27,918 nucleotides of DNA from Ophiothrix spiculata (taxonomy: Eukaryota; Echinodermata; Ophiuroidea; Amphilepidida; Ophiotrichidae). Position 1 is the stretch's first letter; each line of letters begins with the position of its first letter. The notes under the pieces were generated by a model, which worked only from the letters and a program-made list of their open reading frames with translations, was not told the DNA's origin and did no database searches. The translations under genes were made by a program, and so were the position numbers. Shown in pieces: positions 8,935-19,349 of the stretch. The DNA lies in the NCBI GenBank assembly GCA_000969725.1, contig JXSR01S007975.1. One strand, given 5' to 3'.

Positions 8935-10457
8935 TTTAATGAGGAACTTTATCATCATAAGAGGCGATCGTGACTGCTAAATACCCTCGTCAATCACTTA
9001 CATAGTTATGTCAATGCAGTATCTGTGAAAGATGTGTCAAATGAGTAGAGGTTACACTTTTATCTTCTTTTTCGGTTTGAAAGAAATTCTGGCAGAGAAA
9101 CATGCTACCACTTGCAATTACCAGAGAAATCATATTATAACTATATTTCAGCAAAAAGTTTTAGTTTGTTGTTATTATTTTTAAAAGATATTTTGATACT
9201 TTTGGCCCTTCGCTATTGTACAGATTCTTGATTATTCGTTGTATTTTCTATACATGTAATGGAACAACCATATATCAAAGTTTCCGATTAATTTTCAAAA
9301 TTATGTCTTTAATAAAATTGTTCTTTTGTAAATAAGGTAAATTATGACCTCTTAAGATGCTGTCATAAAAAAGGCCAAAGGTAATTAAAAACATGTTTCT
9401 GTCTGATAACCAATAAGGAACATATCATACAAGGCCTAATTAGTGACTTCTTTCATGTATACAATATGGTACAATACCATATGAATGGAGCGCAGCAGAA
9501 AATCAAAAAGAAGAAAGACGTTTAATAAATAAAATATAGCATTAACTCATAATTCATCAGATATACATTACATGTAGGTTGTTCTACATTGTATACATCA
9601 ACTTATTCAGCATTCTCGTCAAGCGAAAACATAACACTGCAATTATTTATCGTATCACATATAACAATGAACTACATATATCTATCTTGACATATGTACA
9701 CGAAGATATTATTAATAAAAATGTTTGATTAAAAGACAATATCTACTGATAAGAATTTCGGTATTTGTGAGAATAATGCTCTTTTCAGCAATGTTAATAA
9801 TTAACCACGTAAACAGAAAAGAAGCAATACCCGTTCGGAGATTTCCAACCGCGACAACCGCTGTGTTTCATATTTTTAACATTTAGTTTTAAATGAAACA
9901 ATTTACGTGAACCATATCATCAATTATTCCTTTCTATAAAATGAATACCAATTAACAAAGCATCAACAGCAATGTGCTATACTAACTTCAAATTATTCTT
10001 GAGTTGAACACCATAAGACCGTATCTCCATTAACAATAACCCACAGAACAAATGATTTTTATGATTATTTCCACCATTTAAAATCATTCATTTTGAAAGT
10101 GCCATATATATCGGGTCTTCAACTCTTTTGTTCCTGAGATTGCTGTTATAATGCAGATACGACCATCTCGTGTCCCTTATTTTATGCGTTTTACATGCTT
10201 CGTGAACAAGTATCTTAACACAAGTGATATGCATGACTTATTCAGTTTCTGGTGTCACGTTTGGTATAACTTTTTTGTGACATTTTGAACAGGTTCCATT
10301 TTCAAGCATCGTATATGTATTTCATGAAAGCTAAAATAAATAAGTAAACATTTGGCTTCATGAAGATTACACAATAAAAATGGTTTCGTTTAACATTATT
10401 TTTCTTTCATGAGGATTATCTCTTTGTATAGCGTAGCTTATTGTACTAACTTTATAT
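8935..10457. other. Middle region of U2, no gene supported
   Basis: 8935-9290 and 10230-10450 match U5 (23340-23680 and 23690-23860). The part between is missing from U5. It is AT-rich, with many stops in all frames. The strings GTCAAGCGAAAACATAACAC and CGTATCACATATAAC (about 9620-9665) recur in U3, U4 and the Helitron. Confidence 0.5.
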
Positions 10458-11168
10458 GTGGCTGTCCATCCCGTATGAGCCGTAAATGCCAGAAACTTTA
10501 TTTTGCGCTACAGGTGAAATGAGTGTCAAGGTCGTAATTTGCGGAAATTGATTTTTGACAGATTTACAATCCTTGTGCTTGTTACGAAATACCAGCAAAG
10601 TTTCATTTTAAGAAAATGGTAGAAGCGGTGAAATAAATTTGCATATTTTTAAGATAATAAACAGAAAATATAGGGCTTTTATACTGATCTTTGAACGCGT
10701 TTATCTCATTTATACGTTATTATTATTATGATTGATATTATGATTATATTTAATCATAATATCATTATATTTACGCAAAACAATTTGGTTTTTGTTAACG
10801 TTTTTTAGAATATATTTCAAGGTCGTAATTTGCCGAAATTGATTTTTTTGACAGATTTACAATCCTTGTGCTTGTTACAAAATACCAGCAAAGTTTCATT
10901 TCGAAAAAATGGTAGGAACTGTGAATTTTTTTTTCTATTTTTAAGACAATCCACAGAAAATATAGCGCTTACTGATCTTTGAACGCGTTTATCTTAGTTA
11001 TACGTTTTACTCTCTGACAACCTTTGACGGACCATAACTCGACTTCTGGGAATCGTGTGAAGTTCATTAAGGTGTTATTTTAACTCTTTAAACATGTTTT
11101 TTGCAAATATGTAAAAAAATGAAATGACAAGAGGTGGCATTTACGACTGGTTGGGGATGAACAGTGAC
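10458..11168 (+). mobile_element. 711-bp element with inverted termini, copy 2 (internally duplicated)
   Basis: The left end is GTGGCTGTCCATCCC and the right end is GGGGATGAACAGTGAC. The flanks are ATAT at 10454-10457 and ATAT at 11169-11172, a 4-base target duplication. U5 retains the uninterrupted site (CTTTATATGTTATTAAGT near 23850). Inside, a segment of about 190 bases is present twice (from about 10530 and 10817). It contains AAGGTCGTAATTTG, GACAGATTTACAATCC and TGATCTTTGAACGCG. The two are separated by a TTATTATGAT-rich spacer. It is the same family as 8502-8893, in the opposite orientation. Confidence 0.75.
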
Positions 11169-11704
11169 ATATGTTGTTAAGTACGTGAAAATGGTAATTC
11201 AACAAACAATATTATAAACTGATCAGTTGTCTGCAGGGTGTTGTACGTGATACAGTCACAACATTGTTGAAATTGATATGTGTTTAAATAATAAAGAAAT
11301 TCTTCAAACTATTTAAACTGTAATCCTGTAAGATAATAATCCTCCCCGTGATGCCAACACTGAACTGATTTATTTGAACACCATATCGACGTGCTAATAT
11401 ATTTATGAAGCATTAATTCTGAACATAATAATGTATCTATCTCCATCTAAGATCAACAATGCTCCTGGCCCTATGTCTAGGCCTCCATTTTCGTGTATTA
11501 ATAAGTCACTTGATGAGACATGTTACTTGTCTTGTTCATAAATCCCTGCGGTAACATTATATTCCACCCTTTACATCATCACTGTTGCTGCATCCCGCAT
11601 CTTTAACCATCCCATACACATGATGCAGCCTCAATTTAAACTACTGTCGAATTACCAGTGGGCAAATGATCCACATTTTCTCATTAGACCGCCTATTGCT
11701 TATC

Positions 11705-11842
11705 CTAGATATTAGTACTACTTGATGTTTGAAATGTTGAGAGTGTGTTGGATGTGAAGTAAAATTCCATACCGTTAGTTTCTTTTCTAGCTTTAAATGT
11801 AGCCACGCTAGAGAATGTTATAAAAAACATGGTAAGAGTCAT
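11705..11842 (-). CDS. Exon 1 candidate of G2, signal-peptide-like
   Basis: The open frame from ATG at 11842 begins MTLTMFFITFSSVATFKA, continues with a polar tail and stops at TAG (11705-11707). The hydrophobic core MFFITF fits a short secretion signal. The tail uses a shifted frame relative to G1, G3 and G4 because of an indel near 11780, so only the first 18 or so residues are comparable. Confidence 0.35.
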   Translation of the reverse strand: MTLTMFFITFSSVATFKARKETNGMEFYFTSNTLSTFQTSSSTNI

Positions 11843-12097
11843 GATAAAGTGCCGTCGAAAATACTATTTTATATTAATTCAGGGAGCGCATATAGATGAC
11901 TTCATAATCATTTGAAATAAATAAAAAATTGTGTGACAGCACAAATATCAAATACCGAGTATGTTCCTGCTATAATATACATAGATGTTAGATGATCACA
12001 GCTAGTTTTCTCCGCACGTATAGTTTTTGCATGCTTGAGTGATGAAGCGGTTTAAACTTCAGTAATAATCTCTAGGGAGTATGTGTCTTAAATTGAT
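11843..12097 (-). promoter_or_regulatory. Block A, copy 3: presumed promoter of relic G2
   Basis: Same conserved core as the other copies, with a substitution in the E-box-like motif (CAGCTA instead of CAGCTG near 12000). The minus-strand TATA-like TCTATATG lies near 11889-11896, about 50 bases upstream of the ATG at 11842. Confidence 0.5.
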
Positions 12098-12249
12098 ACT
12101 AGATTTTTATACGTACTGCTGGAAAGCAGTTTAATGGAATTTACAACTTTGACACCATTTCTTTCCCCGGAATAATTGGCCTTTTTCAGATTGACGATTG
12201 CAAGTATATCTCTAGTGTTACTGTCAAATACATGATGAAGATGAAAATG

Positions 12250-12855
12250 AAATCGACGGTAAATTACCTGGGGGGGGGTACTCAGTGGAAAGGTGGGTGT
12301 ACTGACGCGCGGCCAAGAACGGTTGCATTTTTGACCTCCCAGGTTTACCAAAGGCCCCTCATAAATTTGAAAAATGGTTTACATAACGGTTGCATTTTTC
12401 AAAAATGACCATTTTTGACCAATTTTTCCTTTCCAAAAACGCGAAGTAATTTTTCATCGACTTCTATGTATTTGTCTAACTTTACCATACACTTCACTTG
12501 GTGGCAAAAAATCTTAAATCGACCCGCCCCTTCCACTGCGCAATTTTATTTCAGGAATGTACTTGTACTGACATAATGCAAATATGAGCCAAATATTATT
12601 GAAAAATTCCATTGGGAAGTGAGTTGTCAAATTTTTGGCGGGAAAATGTTACGCGACACGACAAATTGGTTATTGACCGCCATTTTGAAACGGTTTGTCC
12701 GATTTTCAAAATGTTTTCATTGTTTTGGTGGTTTTTTAAAGTACTTTACCTGTGACCAGAGTTTCAACGTAAAATGTCTTCGTGAAAACGCTTTTCAGTG
12801 TTGGGTCCATATGGACCCCCCCCCCCCACACACACACACACACCCATTTATCCAC
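12250..12855. mobile_element. G-run/C-run insertion in U3
   Basis: Matching to U5 stops at about 12256 and resumes at about 12856, with the corresponding U5 sequence (21770-22245) missing, so this is a replacement rather than a clean insertion. It begins CCTGGGGGGGGGTACTCAG and ends in a C run (12816-12827). Both styles are typical of a widespread dispersed repeat in marine invertebrates. The opposite-strand and plus-strand frames here (12088-12351, 12619-12936) show no protein-like features. Confidence 0.6.
12816..12843. repeat. Poly-C followed by (CA)n microsatellite
   Basis: A run of 12 C (12816-12827) is followed by about eight CA repeats. It marks the right edge of the G-run/C-run insertion. 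Confidence 0.95.
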
Positions 12856-12919
12856 TCATATGACACTTTATCTCTCGTTCTAAAAGAGTTGATTTATTCA
12901 AAAATCTCAATCCGAAAAC

Positions 12920-13655
12920 TAAATTTTAGTACATAAAGTAGATACTTAATTTACCCATTACTTGGCAGGAGAATGTTGATTTTTCACACCGCTGACACAC
13001 AAATACGTTGACGCATAGCTCATATTCAAGCAGGCATGACTTTAAGTGGGCTTGATAGTTTCGTTTTGATACTGAAAAAAAATGTTTCTAGATACGTTTT
13101 CACCTGCGTTTCAGATGTTTTTCTGAGTTCCGCGCAATATGATAGACCATTTTTATTTAAGAATATGTTATCAGGGAGATGATTTTGTCCATGCACAGCC
13201 ACTTATTTGTAGGAAAAAATTCTGATTTGTGGTTGCAGAGTTATTGATTTTACAAAGGTTTGCCAATTTTTTTGGAAGTGAAGAAAAGAGAATTTCAGTT
13301 GTCTACAAGTTATGTGGACATCCATACACACTCAAGAATTTTTTAAATATATCTGTTAAATCACATGTAAATAAACAACAAACGGCAAAAATAATGATTG
13401 TTTGGGTGTAATTTCTGCGCCTATTCTTCCGCCTAAAGTAATTTTGATCAGATTTATCCCCTATCCTGCGTTCTCCAAAATTAGTTAAATTAACAATACA
13501 AAAACCTTCATAACTTTGCAACGGAAGGTCGGATTTGAAAAATTCAAACGGATTTGGGTTCTATAGATCCCCTGCTTTCATTTAAAATTCATTTGAAGCA
13601 ATTTGATTTATAATTTAAAAATCACCTGAAGTGTCTACATAAAGCTTTTCACATC
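12920..13655. other. Unmatched stretch in U3, no gene supported
   Basis: It replaces about 80 bases of the U2/U5 unit between AAAAATCTCAA (about 12900) and the TTTTTCCAGTTGAACC block (about 13690). It contains short open frames on both strands (13229-13411 plus, 13303-13521 minus) with no recognisable motif. It may be the rest of a larger insertion that includes 12250-12855. Confidence 0.4.
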
Positions 13656-13925
13656 TCACCAAGGATATAAAATTAAAACAAAACCTTAAGACAATTTTTC
13701 CAGTTGAACCTAATCTTCAAATCAAATACCTAAGCATCAAATTGCGGTAATTTTTACCTGGACTTACATGGAATAAAAACAGATGTGTTTAACTAGCGAG
13801 TGGCAATGGCGAGATTCTTGCTGAATAATTAATCATTTATCAACTTGGTATGATAATAATGTTACGCTCAATCGAAAGTATTGAATGAACACTTTAGAGA
13901 TTTATTGTATGACACACCTTCTTTA

Positions 13926-15499
13926 TTGTATATATGTAAGTGATAGAAAGGAAATAATCCTGTTTATAAGTCAATAATATCGATAAAGATGATATATCTA
14001 ATCAGTCAACTTTATTTAAGAAACTGTTGATTTTATGAGGACATTTATCATCATTAGAGGCAACCGTGACTGCTAATTACCCTCGTCAATCAATTATTCT
14101 TATCAAAGCAGCATCTGTGAAGTATCTGTATCGAGCGAGTAGAGGTTAGATTTGAATATTCATCTTTCTCAATTTGAAAGAAAACTAATAGGACTTGCAA
14201 AAATGATATTATAATAATATTTACTCAAAACGTTTTATTATTCTGTAAAGATATATTGATACTTTTGGACTTCTTTGGGGTTTTTTTACGAAACAAACTA
14301 AGACTAGAATATTCAGACATTTGTACTGGTCCTTGATTATTCTTTAATGAAATTTCTGCAGTGTAACAGACATATATCGATATTTCCTTTCCATTTTCAA
14401 ACTTGTGTTTTCATACGTTTCTTTTAATATTGCTAAAAAGGAATTGTAAATCTTGAAAGGTAAACCTCTTATTGAGATTTGTCATAATATAATACCAACA
14501 AGACCAGAGGTGATTAAAGAAATATATCTGTCTGATAACTATAAGTAGTATATTGCTAAAGATCTAATTAGTGACTTCGTTCATACATAAGAGATATAAT
14601 ATACATATATGAAATGGAGCTCTGCAAAAAGTACAGAGATGTTACCCTTGATGCTGAATATAGAATTAACTAATAACCTGTCTGATATAAGTTGTTCAAA
14701 AAAAAAAATAACACTGCAATTATTCATCGTATCACCTATCGCAATTAACTTGGAAATTGAGGTATGCTGGGAAAATATGTTGCCGTATTTTTCAAATCCA
14801 GCAATTGATCGATATCAGTTTAAACAAGAACGAACATATAAATCTACCAAATGGGTAAATAGATTAAATTATAAACAGAATGAAAAACCTGCACAAATGA
14901 TTAAACATAATGCTGTGTAATAAAACGAATCCAGCGATTAGTAAAAAAAATCCTTAATCATTAAAATTACTAATTATGTTCCACTAAACTGATCTCCTAT
15001 AATCCTACCTTCCCACAATCATTCCAACCGAAACATGGGATATTGTCAGAGCACAACCACGGAATAATTACATTAAAGAAAGAACTAAGGAAGGACACTG
15101 GTTAAGAAACAAACTGCAACAGCAATTGGAATCTTTACAGACAAGATTCAGAGGGCCATCTTAGGAATTCTTCAATAAAGATACAATAACATTTTTTTTT
15201 CTTTCATGGGCATTTTTGTTAATATTTGATTTTTGATACAGTATTGTTTATTGCTGCTTCGTATGTTACTAAATACATAGAAAAGGCAATTTAAAAAACC
15301 TGTAAATGGCTAAAATAAGAAATTGATGATGCAGGGTGTTTGTAGTACTATAATAGCCATATAATACTGTTAAAATCTGCTCAAATAATAATAAATTCTT
15401 CAAACTATTCGAACTGTTTTCCTATAAGATAATAATCCTCCACGCGATTCCAACACTGATTTTCAACGCATTTGAAAACATATCGACGTCCTAATAAAT
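13926..15499. other. Middle region of U3, no gene supported
   Basis: AT-rich sequence that matches the B-to-C region of the other units in patches, for example CTCGTCAATCA near 14085 and AACACTGCAATTATTCATCG near 14710. A 103-residue plus-strand frame (14609-14920) passes through the repeated CAATTATTCATCGTATCAC string. It is not kept open in other units. Confidence 0.5.
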
Positions 15500-15734
15500 T
15501 TATGAGCCATCAATTCTGAACATAATAATGTATTCATCTCCATCTATGATCAACAATGCTCCCGGTCCAATCTCTAGGCCTCCCTCTTCCCTTATCAGCC
15601 CAATGATAAGACATGTTACTCGTCTTGTTCATAAATCCCTGCGGTAACATAATATTCCGCTTTTATCACTGTTGCATATCCCTCCAACCATATTAAGGTC
15701 ACAAATCATTCTATTCAACATGTTACGTACTTAC

Positions 15735-15781
15735 CACATAGGAAAAGGTGTAGCTTCAATACCTGACCAATATATCCACCA
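15735..15781 (-). CDS. E exon of G3 (47-bp phase-2 exon candidate)
   Basis: The segment is bounded by a strong acceptor, a pyrimidine-rich run ending GTTTTAG just upstream of 15781. A donor reading ATGTG|GTAAGTACG follows 15735. It is 47 bases long and reads WWIYWSGIEATPFPM plus two bases of a Trp codon. In G1, G4 and G5 the same frame has TAG in place of the YW-coding bases, but the GIEAT part and the donor are kept. G1 even has an extra in-frame Ala codon. The phase fits exon C as preserved in G1. No known domain recognised. Confidence 0.4.
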
Positions 15782-16393
15782 CTAAAACAAAAAACATGTT
15801 TACATCCATTTATCTGATCCATCCCTTTTCTCGAGTATGAAAATATGCATTTTCCTTCAATTTCGATTTAGCTTGAAAAAAGTTAATTCTTTGACACAAT
15901 ATAAAAACCGTTCACATTGGTTGACTGACACATAGCTTAGTGGTATTTTGAAGTAATTGCGATCGCAAATATTCCTGGGATTAAAGTTAGAAACATTCTA
16001 CGATTCAACATTTATTCCATTCTGTCCAGATATAGCGCACTTAGCTATGAAGAGTAGATGTGAAGAAGACTGTTAATGGAAGAAATAATCAAGTTAAACA
16101 CAAAATCATAAACACACATGACATGATTGACATCTGGTGATAAGTAACACACGTATAATCATCCAACTGTTACATGGCATATTCCGTTGCGATGAAAACA
16201 TTTGCGAAATTTACATCAAACGTGCACGTAGTATTGCAGTTATCACTCTTCCTGATAATTATCTACGAACTTATATGTAGTGATACTGCATCCCGCATCT
16301 TTAACCATCTAATACAGCCTCGTTTTACACTACTGTCGAATCCCCAGTGTGCAAATGATCCGTATTTTCTCATTAGACCGCCTATTGCTTATC

Positions 16394-16522
16394 TTACAGA
16401 GACGTGCTACTGGATATTTGAGGTTGAGAATGTGCTGGATGTGAAGTAACATTTCTAACGGGGGTTGTAGATTTAAAGGCAGACACGTTGAAGAAGGTTA
16501 TAAACAAGCTGGTGAGAGTCAT
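16394..16522 (-). CDS. Exon 1 candidate of G3, signal peptide plus Ser/Thr-rich start
   Basis: ATG at 16522 opens a 42-residue frame beginning MTLTSLFITFFNVSAFKSTT and ending at TAA (16394-16396). Residues 2-15 are hydrophobic and end in VSA, a plausible signal-peptidase site. The remainder is rich in Ser, Thr and Pro, with an N-V-T sequon near residue 24. Conservation of the start in four units and its position just below block A support translation initiation here. The 3' boundary of the exon is uncertain. Confidence 0.45.
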   Translation of the reverse strand: MTLTSLFITFFNVSAFKSTTPVRNVTSHPAHSQPQISSSTSL

Positions 16523-16741
16523 GATAAAGTGCTGTTGAAAATACTATTTTGTATTAATGCAGCAGCGCATAGATGACTTCATAATCTTCTGAAATAAATA
16601 GATAAATGCCGAGTGTGTTCCTGCTATAATATACATAGATGTCAGATGATCACAGCTGGTTTTCTCCGTACGTATAGTCTTTGCATGTTTGGGTGATGAA
16701 GCGGTTTAACTTCAGTAATAAACTCTAGGGAGTATGTGTCT
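16523..16741 (-). promoter_or_regulatory. Block A, copy 4: presumed promoter of relic G3
   Basis: Conserved core at about 16618-16740. Like copy 1 it lacks two bases of the TATA-like stretch (GCGCATAGATG on the plus strand). It also lacks the segment before the core that reads GTGTAACAGCACAAATATC in copies 2, 3, 5 and 6. Confidence 0.5.
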
Positions 16742-17907
16742 TGAAAATAGATTTTTAAACTGCCAGAAAACAGTGTAAATAAATTTATAGATTTCACTCC
16801 TTTGCTTTGCTTTAAGTGATCTTTTTTGGGGTGGTGATTACTAGAACGCCTCTAGTATTACAATAAGATACTGGTTTATAATGATGAAGCCAGGTGATGA
16901 AGCTGAAAATAAGATCGCATAATGGTATCAATCTGGCACAGATTGTCACGTCAGAATCCTCTAAAAACAATTCAACTTTGTATTCATATCACTTGAGTGG
17001 CCTAGTTTCATCCATCCTAAGAATGGACATTCGTTTACATACTCCTACTATAAACAAACTACAGCAAGAGTGTTAATGGTGAAAACAACGGCATCAATTT
17101 TACGTACCATCCCGAGCTCTACTATTTGGTAAACACAAAAAATCAATCATTATCCATATCAACGTGCCGTAACATTATTTTTAATATGAATATCTTACTT
17201 TGCATCAATTAATTTTATATTATGACAATTATATATTAGATGGTCTCTTACTGGATTATGGTAATTGTAACTGATATTTGATGATATTAAAGGCATTTGT
17301 ATTATTTTGATATGGAATGTTGATAGATTGTTATCCACTCTTGGTATTTAAATTAGCGCGTCATACGCCAATTCATGCACCGCAAAGTGTTTACTAAAGA
17401 GCGCTTATGCAGTATATATAAGTTGGCGCAAAGTTCATCGCGCATTGAGAGCTTTGAGTACAACTTGAGTAAAACGTCTTGAGAACAGTTGAAAACGTCA
17501 AACAACAATCAATAAAACACTAGCATTTTGATTTAGATCTTGTTAAACATATTTTGAAGATGGTTGTCTGTTATTGATAACATTTAGAGTTTAAATCATA
17601 TTTCCTCTACATATCAAAAATCAACAATTCTGTATCCGATACTTACGCGCATTTTCATAACGCTCCATCATACGAAAAAATACGCGAACGATGAGTTTAT
17701 CGCTCTTGTTTTGTGATAAACAACTCTCCATCGTGCTTGAATACTTAAATGATTAACATTGATTAATTGAAAAGATGAGTTGGTTGCTACAATATTTTAT
17801 GTTAAAGATCTAATATTTGTATTTATCCCCAAAGGTTGTAGGTAAGCCTTGGTCAGGGTGATTATTTCTAGTTGAACCTAATCGAAATCCTAAAAATCAT
17901 ATTAGGT
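16742..17907. other. Intergenic part of U4
   Basis: Aligns with 200-1343 of U1. No gene supported. The 60-residue frame at 16894-17076 is broken in U1 by point changes. Confidence 0.55.
17340..17470 (+). promoter_or_regulatory. Possible plus-strand TATA promoter in U4
   Basis: TATATATAAG (17413-17422) is followed about 20-35 bases later by TTCATCGCGCATTGAG. A GC-richer block (GCGCGTCATACGCC and CATGCACCGCAAAG) lies upstream, which stands out from the AT-rich surroundings. U1 (about 800-900) and U6 (about 26420-26510) have the block with altered TATA (TATATTTATG and ACACATAAG). No open frame worth naming follows, so it may serve a non-coding RNA or be a relic. Confidence 0.25.
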
Positions 17908-18294
17908 TCAATCTGTCAGAAGAACGTCAGCAAAGTCGAGTTTATTTTTTGTCTGGACTACCATGGAATAAAAACAGCTGTGCTTAACTAGCGAGTGGCA
18001 ATGGCGAGATTCTTGCAGGTTAATTAATCATTTATCAGCTTGGCATGATAATAATGTTACGCTCATAAGGAAAATATTGAATGAACTTTTTGAAGATTCA
18101 TTAAAGGGCACACCTTCTAAATTTAGATTGTACATTTACAAGACAAAACATCTAATTGATCTTTATTTAAGACACTTGGTTTGACGAGGACCTTTATTAT
18201 CATTAGATGCAATCGTGACTGCCAAAGTCAATCCTCGTCAATCAGTTATGCGTGTCAAAGAAGTGTCTGTGAAGTAAATATCAATTGAGTATCC

Positions 18295-19050
18295 GGTATA
18301 TAATATTAATTATATACCGATTGGCATGATTTGAGCCAGTCAATAGCAAGTTATTATTGCCCTCTAAAACAAAAATATATCGCGCTAGTGTCGTCTGTCA
18401 AACTGATCCATACACCTTTAATTGGTATTTTTCAGTGAAACGCTTTAGGGGGAACGTGATATTGACCTCTAAAATACATTTCAAGACCTAATTCCAATTT
18501 GTATTTTTACTTTTGAATTGCAGACAAAATAAAATCACTCACCTTTAACATACCAAAATCTATGTACCTTTAATTAGCATTTGTCAGCAAAGACCCCCCC
18601 ATGGTGTAGACCTCCCTCTTCACCAACTTTCATCAAAATTGTGACCAAGTTCCATGACAATCTGACAAAGTATATGAATTTTGTGATAAAACTTATTATT
18701 TCAACCACCAGCAGTCATTGACCTCTGGTGACCCCATGTTGACCTTTGACCCCATTTCAGTTGGAACCATATGTTTGCCCCTACCCAAGGACCATTGTGT
18801 CTAAGTCCCATGAGAATCAGTCAAAGTATGTAAGAATAGTGGCACAATGAAAAGACAGACATACCAAAGTAATCCCTATGTGCTCATCTTTCAGACGACA
18901 CAAAAATTGGTATATAAAAACAATATTGACAGCTCTTTTTTTTTTTGGCAATAGTAAAAACAATTCTCCTCAGTGATCTTGAGACTATCATACTATTTCT
19001 CTCGACTTTCGATCTCAAGATCACTTCGGGGCAATGGTCTTTTGGACAAT
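18295..19050. mobile_element. Dispersed-repeat insertion in U4
   Basis: This stretch has no counterpart in U1. It starts near an AT-rich inverted repeat (GGTATATAAT...ATTATATACC, 18295-18319). It includes TTGACCTTTGACCCCATTTC and TGTGACCAAGTTCCATGACA (about 18640-18770), phrases characteristic of a repeat abundant in marine invertebrate genomes. It ends near a second inverted repeat (TGATCTTGAGA at about 18975 with TCTCAAGATCA at about 19012). No coding potential. Confidence 0.6.
18719..18757 (+). other. Cluster of TGACCT/TGACCC half-sites
   Basis: TGACCTCTGGTGACCCC is followed by TGTTGACCTTTGACCCC. The second contains two TGACCY half-sites spaced by one base, the direct-repeat-1 arrangement bound by HNF4/RXR-type nuclear receptors. 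It is part of the dispersed repeat, and binding is untested. Confidence 0.5.
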
Positions 19051-19134
19051 AGTCATGAGCAGTCAATATTTATTTACTGATAATCCATTGGATATAGGTT
19101 TTTCTAACAAAACAACTTTTTCAATTTCAGGGTC

Positions 19135-19287
19135 ATTCCAATCTCAAATGTCACAAACGTTACCAAAATGTTACACAATCCTGCCCCAAGGGCTGCTGCA
19201 TACCTGGAACATATCCAAAGCTCATTCGAATTGAAGGTCAAGAACATGTATCATTTTGGTAACGTTCGTGACATTTGAGATTGGAAT
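19135..19287. mobile_element. 153-bp hairpin element (MITE-like)
   Basis: The left arm, 36 bases from ATTCCAATCTCAAATGTCAC to ACCAAAATG (19135-19170), is inverted at 19252-19287 with a single mismatch (A/G after GTCAC). It has a non-coding centre. No clear target duplication was found, so the element may extend beyond the arms. Confidence 0.8.
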
Positions 19288-19349
19288 TATCCGTCAGCAT
19301 TCTCGCCAAGCAAAAACATAACACTGCAATTATTCATCGTATCACATTT

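Larger units (their letters stand above)
3947..11842 (-). repeat. Tandem array unit U2 (expanded by insertions)
   Basis: Second copy, nearly 8 kb long because of a Helitron-like insertion (4684-7882) and two related elements (8502-8893, 10458-11168). Block A is at 3947-4200, B at 8192-8440, C at 11410-11585 and D at 11586-11842. C runs directly into D, so the E block and adjoining sequence (about 650 bp in U1) are deleted. Outside the insertions U2 matches U5 best; compare 7890-8500 with 22091-22710. Confidence 0.85.
8192..11842 (-). pseudogene. Gene relic G2 (exon E deleted)
   Basis: Minus-strand relic with exon 1 at 11705-11842 (MTLTMFFITFSSVATFK..., 45 residues before TAG). The D block is joined directly to the C block at about 11585-11590, so exon E and its splice sites are missing. 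The C segment opens VEYNVTAGIYEQDK but then hits TAA where G1 has CAA, although similarity continues afterwards (GGLDIGPGALLILDGDRY). The B segment (8192-8290) is open. Two related transposable elements (8502-8893 and 10458-11168) lie between C and B. The loss of E argues that the family's full product is not made here. Confidence 0.45.
11843..16522 (-). repeat. Tandem array unit U3
   Basis: Third copy. Block A is at 11843-12097, B (degraded) at 13690-13925, C at 15500-15670, E at 15735-15800 and D at 16174-16522. The intergenic part is of the U2/U5 type up to about 12255. It is then replaced by a G-run/C-run insert and a further unmatched stretch up to about 13655, after which similarity to the other units resumes. 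Confidence 0.8.
13700..16522 (-). pseudogene. Gene relic G3 (best exon 1 and E, broken C and B)
   Basis: Exon 1 (16394-16522) is open and has the clearest signal-peptide-like start. E (15735-15781) is the only copy without the internal TAG and is flanked by good splice signals. C (about 15500-15670) starts AEYYVTAGIYEQDE but then reads TAA, and a deletion shifts the frame just after. Its acceptor region is also altered (GATAAAAGCGG instead of GTAAAGGGTGG). The B block (about 13690-13925) has lost most of the FHGSPDKNKLDF segment. G3 is therefore complementary to G1: each keeps what the other has lost. Confidence 0.45.

Noticed and set aside
14609..14920. Plus-strand 103-residue frame
   Set aside because: Passes through repeated non-coding strings and is not open in the sister units.
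16174..16449. Plus-strand 91-residue frame with a signal-peptide-like start in block D of U3
   Set aside because: The hydrophobic stretch and the IRPPIAY part recur in U1, U2 and U4, but the start, length and C-terminus are not kept. U5 is full of stops and frameshifts, and the minus strand carries the better-supported exon 1 at the same place.
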